Assembly (NCBI GenBank): GCA_902761905.1
Contig: CACWMK010000035.1
Location: forward strand, 1-33,199
Direction of reading: 5' to 3'
Source of the DNA: an uncultured Prevotellaceae bacterium
GTDB taxonomy: Bacteria > Bacteroidota > Bacteroidia > Bacteroidales > Bacteroidaceae
Length of the DNA: 33,199 bases
Shown here: positions 1-6,244 of the stretch, one piece after another
Layout of the letters: every line of letters starts with the position of its first letter
How positions within the stretch are numbered: the stretch's first letter is position 1
The notes under the pieces: generated by a model
What the model was told of the DNA's origin: nothing
The model's database searches: none
The model's input: only the letters and a program-made list of their open reading frames with translations
Made by a program: the position numbers and the translations under genes

Positions 1-89
1 GACTTATTCCAAGAATCTTGGAGAATCCTATAAGATTTTGAAGATTTCTCTAACAATTTAGGAGGAACCCTGCAATACGGGGTTTACTG

Positions 90-794
90 ATGGCTTACAT
101 AGAGGAAGAGGACAGGCTGATTTTTACCAATCTTGGCAGCTTTATTCCTAATAGCGTAAAGAATGTGCTGATGAATGATGCTCCTACAGAGCATTATCGT
201 AACAGATTCTTGGCTACCGCGATGGTGGAGCTGGGAATGGTTGATACGATAGGCAGTGGCATCAGACGTATGTTCAACAAACAGCGTGAAAGACTCTTTC
301 CCATGCCGGACTATGACTTTAGCGACAACAGGGTGAAGGTGACGATTGTTGGCAAGGTGGTTGATATTGACTATGCCATGCTACTCTCTAAAGACAGGTC
401 GCTGACTCTTCTTGAAATAGAGATGCTGAGCAGACTCCTGATGCACAGACCTCTGAGCGACGATGAGATTTCATATTTGAGAAAGCGTAAACTTGTTGAA
501 GGAAGAAAATCCTCACTATACATAGCCAAGAACGTGGCAAAAGCCACTGGGCAAAAGGCTGAATACACGCGAAACAAGGGATTTGATGACAATTATTACA
601 AGGACCTCATATTGAAGGCGCTTGATCAGCATGTAACAATGAGTCGCCCTGACATCGATAATCTCTTGATGACAAAACTGCCTGAGGCACTGACTGATAA
701 GCAAAAGGTATCGAAGATTGGCAATTTACTTACAGCACTACGTATGGCAAATAAAATTGTCTTTGGAGAGAAGAAACTTTGGAGGCGCAAATAG
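90..794 (+). pseudogene. C-terminal remnant of AlbA_2/ATP-binding (COG2865, RecG-like) protein
   Basis: The 234 residues match, from memory of the family, the C-terminal half of Bacteroidales putative ATP-binding/transcriptional regulators with an N-terminal AlbA_2 domain. The segment EEDRLIFTNLGSFIP, then RNRFLATAMVELGMVDTIGSGIRRMF, is the end of the ATPase-like fold. The remainder, with LLEIEMLSRLL and LRKRKLVEGRK, looks like winged-helix DNA-binding modules. Complete relatives run to roughly 500-600 residues with AlbA_2 first. Here all three forward frames have stops within bases 1-89, so the N-terminal half is not encoded next to it. The ATG at 90 lies inside what should be mid-protein. 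A GGAGG at 61-65 is too far away to support it. I read it as a truncated gene, possibly cut when the adjacent element arrived. A short re-initiated product cannot be excluded. Confidence 0.6.
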
Positions 795-825
795 TTCTCT
801 CAGTAAAGTGTTTTTTGAGAGAACT
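793..825. repeat. Inverted repeat after the truncated gene
   Basis: A perfect 10-bp inverted repeat, AGTTCTCTCA (793-802) and TGAGAGAACT (816-825), has a 13-nt T-rich loop. It starts within the stop codon of the preceding gene and its right arm is the first unit of the neighbouring tandem repeat. It may be a hairpin ending the upstream transcript, although no T-tract follows, or part of an operator. Confidence 0.5.
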
Positions 826-880
826 TTGAGAGAACTTTAAGAGAACTTTAAGAGAACTTTAAGAGAACATTAAGAGAAAA
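817..880. repeat. 11-bp tandem repeat (iteron-like), about six units
   Basis: The unit GAGAACTTTAA recurs with GAGAAC/GAGAAA starting at 819, 830, 841, 852, 863 and 874, an exact 11-bp period. The first two units read GAGAACTTTGA and GAGAACTTTAA, and the last degenerates (GAGAACATTAA, GAGAAAAT). The array fills most of the gap before the 890 gene. One repeat per helical turn would put bound proteins on one DNA face, as in iterons or operators. Slippage-generated repetition is the simpler alternative. Confidence 0.8.
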
Positions 881-889
881 TAGGCTATA

Positions 890-1555
890 ATGAGTGATAC
901 GAAGGAATATATCAAGGGCGATAAACATGTGCACCAGGCTGGGAGCATCATGATTAAGTTCGCACAATATAACGTGCCTGGGCAGAAGGGCGACTGGAAG
1001 CGGCAGGAAGAAAAGGAGGCTGAGGAACTGGAAAAGGAGTTTGCCGACTTTGAAGAGGTGGTGGACGAAACGGCTGAGAATAATGAGCCTATGGTAAAGG
1101 TGAAGCCAGACCTGCCTCCTGCCGATGTGTTTGTGAACAGGGTAAAGGCCGTTGTGATGGAGGCTGCTAAGAAGAATGGTGAGACCATCAAAACCAACAC
1201 CAGGGCATGGCAGGGCGAGTATGTATTCTTTGTAGATGGCCAGCGCATAGCGAAGATGATGGACGACTTGAGGAAGAACTACGAGCAAAAAATAAATGAT
1301 TATCTCAGCGCTACCTCAAAATATGATGGCGTGATGATTGTGGCTCCTTTTATTGGCAAACTGCTACAGATAGATGAGCTTAGGTCGCGTGACCTACAGT
1401 TTACTGACTTGGAATTTGCTTTTGCACCTTATTATAATAAACCAGCCAGCGCAGTGAAGCGCATGAGTAATAAGTTGGAATCGGCAGAGGCAAATATGCT
1501 TTTTGGACTGCTAAAAGGGCTGCTAAAGAAGTATCCTGCGACTGAATCCACTTGA
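890..1555 (+). CDS. Hypothetical protein, charged, accessory block
   Basis: I do not recognise this 221-residue protein. It has no signal peptide or membrane segment and is likely cytoplasmic. Residues about 38-65 are very acidic and lysine-rich (EEKEAEELEKEFADFEEV), a probable helix or disordered linker. The C-terminal two thirds (from about LPPADVFVNRVKAVV) look folded, with FVDGQRIAKMMDDLRKNY suggesting a small alpha/beta domain. It is the first gene after the 11-bp repeats and is followed by a hairpin and a terminator, so it may be transcribed alone. The ATG at 890 lacks a Shine-Dalgarno, as is usual in Bacteroidota. Its reading frame ends inside a 10-bp tandem repeat, so the last residues may vary in length between strains. 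Function unknown. Confidence 0.7.
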   Translation: MSDTKEYIKGDKHVHQAGSIMIKFAQYNVPGQKGDWKRQEEKEAEELEKEFADFEEVVDETAENNEPMVKVKPDLPPADVFVNRVKAVVMEAAKKNGETIKTNTRAWQGEYVFFVDGQRIAKMMDDLRKNYEQKINDYLSATSKYDGVMIVAPFIGKLLQIDELRSRDLQFTDLEFAFAPYYNKPASAVKRMSNKLESAEANMLFGLLKGLLKKYPATEST

Positions 1556-1572
1556 ATCCACCTGAATCCACT
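1543..1572. repeat. 10-bp tandem repeat, three units, over a stop codon
   Basis: TGAATCCACT, TGAATCCACC and TGAATCCACT lie head to tail at 1543, 1553 and 1563. The stop TGA of the preceding gene is the first three bases of the second unit. Copy-number change would shift little, because each unit begins with TGA in register only every third unit. Confidence 0.85.
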
Positions 1573-1595
1573 TTTAAAAATGCCAGAGGATCCAG

Positions 1596-1622
1596 CTAAA
1601 TTGCTAAAAATCAGCAATTTAG
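1596..1622. repeat. Perfect 10-bp inverted repeat
   Basis: CTAAATTGCT (1596-1605) and AGCAATTTAG (1613-1622) are perfect reverse complements with a 7-nt AAAAATC loop. No T-run follows on either side, so an RNA hairpin or a protein-binding palindrome is more likely than an intrinsic terminator. Confidence 0.65.
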
Positions 1623-1678
1623 AAGAAATATAATTATTCTAGGAAAGGCTTGTAAATCTGAAACAGGATTTAGAATCT

Positions 1679-1721
1679 TTGCCAACGGAAATCAGAAATG
1701 ACGACCGTTGGCAATTTTTTT
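1679..1721 (+). terminator. Intrinsic terminator or leader attenuator
   Basis: TTGCCAACGG (1679-1688) pairs perfectly with CCGTTGGCAA (1705-1714), with a 16-nt loop, followed directly by a T-run (1715-1721). This is a textbook rho-independent structure. It lies 27 bp before the 1748 start codon. A TAnnTTTG-like box (AATCTTTG, 1674-1681) overlaps its left arm. It probably ends transcription of the 890 gene, but it could also act within the leader of the next gene. Confidence 0.75.
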
Positions 1722-1747
1722 ATATCACTAATAAAAGTTTTAGATTT

Positions 1748-2221
1748 ATGGCAAAGATTGAAATGTTGGATGCTACAACAACTGAAAGATGTAGCAACGT
1801 AGAGAACTATGAAATTAGTAAGGTGTTGCAATACCTGGCTCCTTGGATTGAGAAGACCAATGGTGAGGAATCAGTAGGTTCGTGGGAAACCACAATGGCT
1901 ACTAAGATGATGATGAAGCTGCTAGAACTCTGGTTGACACCTGAGAGTCGTGAGGAGATTGCGAAAGCGCTGGAGTACTATCATCCGCTTGATCGAGCAG
2001 CAATGGCTTATGCCTTGGTGGTGTATATGCTAACTGGTCATAAGATGGAGTTTAAGAGCGCCGTAGCTACTCAACACTACAAGAGGTTCTGCCAGATGCT
2101 AAAGGATGATATGCCGCAGCTGATGTTTGCTGGCCACATGAAGTATATGGTTCGCAAGTACGGCAAGAAAAAGGCGGTCAAGGTAGAGAATAACAACGTA
2201 AGTGAAACTAATAATAAGTAA
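1748..2221 (+). CDS. Hypothetical protein
   Basis: I do not recognise this 157-residue protein. It appears all-helical and cytoplasmic, with no signal peptide or membrane span. Residues about 25-110 contain amphipathic helices (VLQYLAPWIEKT, MMMKLLELWLTPESREEIAKAL), and the C-terminus is basic (MVRKYGKKKAVKVE) before an Asn-rich tail, which may suggest nucleic-acid contact. I chose the ATG at 1748 (MAKIEML). The frame stays open upstream to 1679, but that stretch is occupied by the terminator hairpin. Six bases separate its stop from the 2228 gene, so the two are probably co-transcribed and lead the run toward the primase-helicase. Function unknown. Confidence 0.7.
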   Translation: MAKIEMLDATTTERCSNVENYEISKVLQYLAPWIEKTNGEESVGSWETTMATKMMMKLLELWLTPESREEIAKALEYYHPLDRAAMAYALVVYMLTGHKMEFKSAVATQHYKRFCQMLKDDMPQLMFAGHMKYMVRKYGKKKAVKVENNNVSETNNK

Positions 2222-2227
2222 GGTGTT

Positions 2228-2788
2228 ATGAAACCATCGTATTACGTAGAGCAGCAGCTGGCCAGTCAGCTGATGGACGAGACAAAGGAACTGGATGTTA
2301 AGCAGATTCTTGTAGAAGGCATGAGAAAAAGAATTGCCGCAAAGAAGGTGGAGTGTGTAGCTGATTTTTTGGTGGGCAATATGCTGAAACTTAATGGTCA
2401 ACGCTTCTTGGTACTTGATGTAAGAAGTCGTATCTGGGAAGATGAACTGAGAGTGACGGTATTCTTAGGAAAGCCGATAGAAGATGTGGTAAGCAGCGAC
2501 ATGAAGCTGACTACCAAAGAAAAGCGTCACCTGAAATTTTATGAGCACGACTGGCTTCAGGTTAAGAAATACCAGTATGACTGGGCCGGACGTGACGCTA
2601 TCAAAGAAGCCGAGGAGATAGTGCAATTGAAGAATGAAATTGACCTCACCCAAGAATGGACTTGGAGATTCCATTGGGAGGAAGCCCAGCGTGACTATTT
2701 CTACACTGAGTCTGGACTGTATCATGACGATGGTGACGGTAGAGGTTCGTGTCTGCTTGAAACATTTATCATAGAAAAGAAAGGATAA
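2228..2788 (+). CDS. Hypothetical protein
   Basis: I do not recognise this 186-residue protein. The N-terminal 40 residues are helical and charged (LASQLMDETKELDVKQILVEGMRKRIAAKK). The middle has alternating beta-type segments (RFLVLDVRSRIWEDELRVTVFLGKP). The C-terminal half is aromatic and acidic (WTWRFHWEEAQRDYFYTE, then YHDDGDGRG). There is no signal peptide or membrane segment. It follows the 1748 gene after 6 bp, so it likely belongs to the same transcript. A 100-bp gap follows before the next gene, in which I see no clear gene or terminator. It probably serves the same element as the primase-helicase. That rests on position only. Confidence 0.7.
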   Translation: MKPSYYVEQQLASQLMDETKELDVKQILVEGMRKRIAAKKVECVADFLVGNMLKLNGQRFLVLDVRSRIWEDELRVTVFLGKPIEDVVSSDMKLTTKEKRHLKFYEHDWLQVKKYQYDWAGRDAIKEAEEIVQLKNEIDLTQEWTWRFHWEEAQRDYFYTESGLYHDDGDGRGSCLLETFIIEKKG

Positions 2789-2888
2789 GACAGCATTAAC
2801 CGAGTCGGAGGATGAGCGAGGAAATGTGTCCGGACTAATGAGCTCAACTAAAACCCCGCTTTCCCTTTGCTCATAATTCGATAAGATT

Positions 2889-3206
2889 ATGCGAAAATTT
2901 GTAGAGATTCCACTAGAGGTGGTAGAGCGCCTTGTAGAAGGCAAGTGTGTGGAAGGTTCACTGCGCAGAGACGAGTGGACAGGTAAAGTAACCTTTAGGG
3001 CTTATCAGCGCCAGCCGCGCCAGCGCCACGAACGTGTGGTATGTCAGCTGGAGAACGGTTGGCTGAAGGAGACGCCCCAGCGTTACAAGTTCTATAACAG
3101 CGTAAGAAAAGACCTTGGCCGTCGTGTGGTCGATGTGGTGATGCATCGCGAGCTAAATACCGCTATGCAGGCGCTGGAGATAGAAGAGATACTGGATAAT
3201 GTTTAA
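2889..3206 (+). CDS. Small basic hypothetical protein
   Basis: This 105-residue protein is arginine-rich in its middle (FRAYQRQPRQRHERVVCQ and YNSVRKDLGRR) and has an acidic C-terminal helix (LEIEEILDNV). The composition would suit a small DNA- or RNA-binding protein, but I recognise no family. The ATG at 2889 has no Shine-Dalgarno. Its stop is 21 bp before the next start, and the strong ribosome-binding site of that gene fills the gap. It lies in the run of co-directional genes ending in the primase-helicase. Confidence 0.65.
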   Translation: MRKFVEIPLEVVERLVEGKCVEGSLRRDEWTGKVTFRAYQRQPRQRHERVVCQLENGWLKETPQRYKFYNSVRKDLGRRVVDVVMHRELNTAMQALEIEEILDNV

Positions 3207-3211
3207 TTTAG

Positions 3212-3219
3212 AAAGGAGG
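3212..3219 (+). promoter_or_regulatory. Strong Shine-Dalgarno (AAAGGAGG)
   Basis: AAAGGAGG lies 8 nt before the ATG at 3228. It is an almost ideal anti-Shine-Dalgarno match, and no other gene in this window has one at proper spacing. Bacteroidota starts usually lack this motif. It fixes the 3228 start and suggests high or host-independent translation. Confidence 0.75.
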
Positions 3220-3227
3220 ATTTATAC

Positions 3228-3521
3228 ATGGAAGCATTAGTAACGATTATTGCGGTGGGCGCATACGCTGAGCGCCAGTATCAGAAGCAGGACGGCAGCT
3301 CTGAATACTTTAAGAGCCGTGGCGTGACGATGAAACGCGGTGGTGACGTGATCTATGGTGAGATGACTGGCGAACTGGCATCGAAGAACCGTGACACGCA
3401 GTTCCAGCAAGGATTGCCTTACATCGTTAAGGGATTCTGGAAGCATCGCACGTGGCAGGACAAGAATGGCGAGGAACGTCACGAGAACGCCTTCTACATA
3501 ACAGACCTTCAAACGCTTTAG
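3228..3521 (+). CDS. Small OB-fold (SSB-like) protein, putative
   Basis: The 97 residues read as a compact all-beta protein. Residues about 3-40 have repeated beta strands, and the C-terminus (YIVKGFWKHRTWQDKNGEER, then ENAFYITDLQTL) resembles the last strands of single-strand DNA-binding OB folds, where a W-x-D-K-x-G-E-x-R turn precedes the final strand. An acidic SSB tail is absent. It lies 3 bp upstream of the primase-helicase gene, so an ssDNA-binding role in the same replication module fits. The strong Shine-Dalgarno implies that more copies are made than of its neighbours, as expected for a stoichiometric binding protein. The OB-fold call is inference from pattern; a beta-barrel of another function is possible. 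Confidence 0.5.
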   Translation: MEALVTIIAVGAYAERQYQKQDGSSEYFKSRGVTMKRGGDVIYGEMTGELASKNRDTQFQQGLPYIVKGFWKHRTWQDKNGEERHENAFYITDLQTL

Positions 3522-3524
3522 CCC

Positions 3525-6194
3525 ATGAAAGGATTCTGTTATCAGGAAAACACTCACTTCTCTCAGGCTGTTAAATGCAGCCGAGAGAAGTTCTGGGACA
3601 GCGTGAGGGACGCTTCTACTGCCTGGAAGATTGACAGCCGAAGGGAGATCCTGGAGGCTGTGGAACAGCACAATTCTGAGGTTATAAACAAGTGGCTGAA
3701 GAATGAGGACTATGGAAAGTTTCTGGCTAAGAAGCGTGGTTTGAAGAAACTCAGTGCGCGTCAGAAGTTCTTTGAGAAGAGCGACGAAGAGCGTCTGCTA
3801 GCTTTTGCTCAGGAGTTGAAGGACAACCTTGTGGCGTTCATTTTCAGTTGCTATGAGTTTGACGCAACGCCTACGGCCAATGGCAATCCCTTTTGTCATC
3901 GTAGGTTGGCAGACTGTCATCTGAATGGTTTAGTGATGCTGGATATTGACCATGTGGAAAATCCGCTGGAAATATTCGAGGCCCTGAAAGCCAATCAAGA
4001 ACTGATGGCTCGCACGGCTCTGGCGCATATCACCAGTTCGAAGAAGGGCATCCGCATCATCTTCACCGCTGACATCAAGGAAGGCAATTTGGCTGATAAC
4101 CAGATAGTCTTTGCTGAAAAACTCAGCTATAAGGCTGACTCCAGCTGCATTGATGCTACCAGAAATTCATTCGCTCCCAAGGAGGAGGATATACTATACA
4201 TTAATGAGGATTTACTGTTTGATTATTATGACGAAGATTTCGACAGGGAGTACACTCCCCAGTATCGTGAGAGGAAGACTCAGCCACTACACCATGAATT
4301 TCCTGCTGCTGACGGGGCTGATGGTAGTGTTCATGCTAAGACTGTTGCTGTGGCCAGTGAGGGTTCTGAACAAGGGGCTGAGACTGTCAGGAACGTGGAT
4401 GTTCCAGCGTCTGGACTAACGTGGAAGGGCTATGATGTACAGTGTATTATTGACCTGCGCTATGGCGACAAACTGCCATGCGCTGCCGACAGTAACCGCC
4501 ACAACGAGAGTCTTAAACTGGCAAGCGATCTGCTCATCATGTATGATGGCGACAAGCAGAAGACGCTGGCCATGCTCAAAGCGCAGAAGTGGGTGCAGGA
4601 GATCATCGACGAGCGCGACGAGAATGTGGAGCAGACTGTTTCCAGTGCCGCTCAGCGAATGGCAGAGAGGGAGAAGAAATACCTCAGCCAACAGCCCAGT
4701 AAGGCCATGCAGGAAGCTATCAAGGAGGCGACAGGCCAGACGTACCAAGAGATTACGCAAGCCAAGACGTCAACCTCGGCGGCGGTGACGGAGTTAGATA
4801 TTGAGCGTTGGCTCTGGGATTGGGGCGAGCAGATAGAGAGCCTTTTCGACGATTTCCCTTTGCTGCGCGATATCTGTAAGGGTCTGAAGAAGAACCAATA
4901 TCCAGCAGCGCTATTTGTGGCAGGTGGACTGATGATGACCTTGATGACTCGTTGCACCTATCGCTTTTACCATCGTCCTGAGGAGTTGCGCCGTTTGAAC
5001 AACTCGACGCTGATTATTGGCGATCCTGCTAGTGGTAAGAGCTTTGCTACTCGATTGTTCAAACTCCTTGCGGCTCCTATGGTAGCAGCGGATAAGGCCG
5101 GCATTGCAGCCATCAACCGCTATAAGGAGGAAATGAAGACCAAGGGTGCTAACAAAGAGAAGCCACAGAAGCCTAAGGCGCTGTTCCGCGTGCATCCAGC
5201 TCGTACCAGTAACGCTCAGTTCATTCAGGATATGGTAAACGCTGTAGAGGTGGTAGATGGCGAGGAAATGCAACTGCACATGCTGACCTTTGACACTGAG
5301 CTCGACAATACGCTGACCGTACAGAAGGGTGGCTCATGGATAGATAAAATGTCGATGGAGTTGAAGGCCTTCCATAATGAAGAGGATGGTCAGGCGTACT
5401 CTAACTTGGATAGCGTAGTTCAGAACTTTATCGTCACATGGAACTATATCTATACGGGCACGCCCTTGGCACTTCGTAACAAGGTGAATGAGCGCAATTT
5501 CGGTTCAGGTCTGGCAACACGTCTGACAGTGATTCCACTGCCCTCAACGAACTTTGAGATGATGAGTCGCGAACAGAACGTTGACTTCGAGAGCGACGGC
5601 AGGCTCAAAGAGTGGGCTTTCAAGTTGGATCGTATGAAGGGTGAGCTGACGGTTCAGCACATCGTGGATGAACTGTACGAATGGACGGCACGCCGTATGG
5701 CTGACGCCAAGGAAAACGAGTCGAAGGCCGAGGAAATGCTTTGCAAGCGTTGTGCCTATCATGGGCTGAACTTCGCGGCTCCGTTCATTGTGATGCGCCA
5801 TTGGGCCAACATCCATCAGGACGGCCAGTATTGGTGCGGTGAGTTTGAGACTGACGATATGGACTGGCGACTGGCAGAATTGTTGGTGACCATTCAGTAC
5901 GCCTGTCAGCGCCATTACTTCCTGGCAATGGCTGAGAAATATTTCGATGACCAGTTGCGCGATGTGTCTGTAAACGCCCATCGTCAGCAGAAGACCATCG
6001 ATGCCTTCGAGCGTCTGCCAGAAGAGTTTACCGTTGACGATGCCAAGCGATGCTTCTCGTTGACGAACGATACGGTGGCACGTGTGAAAATCAGTCGTCT
6101 GATGAAGGATCACTTCGTAGAGAAGGCTGGTGACTTTGTGGAGAACGGCACCACCAAGGCTGTGTTCAAGAAAACAGGCAAGGTCATGCGCTGA
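3525..6194 (+). CDS. Primase-helicase: BT4734-like (VirE_N) + DUF3987
   Basis: This 889-residue protein has two recognisable halves. Residues about 1-250 are the BT4734-like/VirE N-terminal domain, with LDIDH (D140, D142, H143) and a later TSSKKGIRIIFTAD strand, resembling archaeo-eukaryotic primase catalytic elements. A variable linker of about residues 250-300 (AADGADGS, then SEGSEQGAE) follows. The C-terminal half, from about 430, is DUF3987: a P-loop ATPase with Walker A GDPASGKS (499-506) and a candidate Walker B at MLTFDTE (D590). The combination suggests synthesis of primers plus unwinding for a mobile element. It begins 3 bp after the SSB-like gene and is the largest gene of the block. 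The length is normal for the family and the frame is intact. Biochemical activity is inferred, not shown by sequence alone. Confidence 0.8.
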   Translation: MKGFCYQENTHFSQAVKCSREKFWDSVRDASTAWKIDSRREILEAVEQHNSEVINKWLKNEDYGKFLAKKRGLKKLSARQKFFEKSDEERLLAFAQELKDNLVAFIFSCYEFDATPTANGNPFCHRRLADCHLNGLVMLDIDHVENPLEIFEALKANQELMARTALAHITSSKKGIRIIFTADIKEGNLADNQIVFAEKLSYKADSSCIDATRNSFAPKEEDILYINEDLLFDYYDEDFDREYTPQYRERKTQPLHHEFPAADGADGSVHAKTVAVASEGSEQGAETVRNVDVPASGLTWKGYDVQCIIDLRYGDKLPCAADSNRHNESLKLASDLLIMYDGDKQKTLAMLKAQKWVQEIIDERDENVEQTVSSAAQRMAEREKKYLSQQPSKAMQEAIKEATGQTYQEITQAKTSTSAAVTELDIERWLWDWGEQIESLFDDFPLLRDICKGLKKNQYPAALFVAGGLMMTLMTRCTYRFYHRPEELRRLNNSTLIIGDPASGKSFATRLFKLLAAPMVAADKAGIAAINRYKEEMKTKGANKEKPQKPKALFRVHPARTSNAQFIQDMVNAVEVVDGEEMQLHMLTFDTELDNTLTVQKGGSWIDKMSMELKAFHNEEDGQAYSNLDSVVQNFIVTWNYIYTGTPLALRNKVNERNFGSGLATRLTVIPLPSTNFEMMSREQNVDFESDGRLKEWAFKLDRMKGELTVQHIVDELYEWTARRMADAKENESKAEEMLCKRCAYHGLNFAAPFIVMRHWANIHQDGQYWCGEFETDDMDWRLAELLVTIQYACQRHYFLAMAEKYFDDQLRDVSVNAHRQQKTIDAFERLPEEFTVDDAKRCFSLTNDTVARVKISRLMKDHFVEKAGDFVENGTTKAVFKKTGKVMR

Positions 6195-6196
6195 CG

Positions 6197-6220
6197 CCGT
6201 ATCACCGTATCACCGTAACA
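6197..6220. repeat. 8-bp tandem repeat, three units
   Basis: CCGTATCA, CCGTATCA and CCGTAACA occupy 6197-6220 directly after the primase-helicase stop codon (TGA, 6192-6194). It is the third short tandem repeat placed at a gene end in this block, with a unit length different from the others. Confidence 0.8.
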
Positions 6221-6244
6221 TTTATGGTTTTTAGATTTGAGATT

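Noticed and set aside
2-61. Open frame of 19 codons entering from the left edge and ending in TAG
   Set aside because: It is too short to recognise. It could be the end of an upstream gene but cannot be supported from this window.
817-880. 11-bp repeats as a CRISPR array
   Set aside because: The repeats are contiguous without spacers and far shorter than CRISPR repeats; no cas genes are present.
886-891. TATAAT as a sigma-70 -10 box
   Set aside because: It overlaps the ATG of the 890 gene, and Bacteroidota promoters use TAnnTTTG instead.
2789-2888. 100-bp gap with ATGAG and GGAAA motifs reminiscent of a hammerhead ribozyme or small RNA
   Set aside because: The conserved core order and the required stems are not present, and only a 6-bp ATGAGC/GCTCAT pairing is visible. 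I see no supported feature there.
5544-6113. 189-codon minus-strand frame within the primase-helicase gene
   Set aside because: It lies inside an intact conserved gene and has no promoter-like box or family resemblance.
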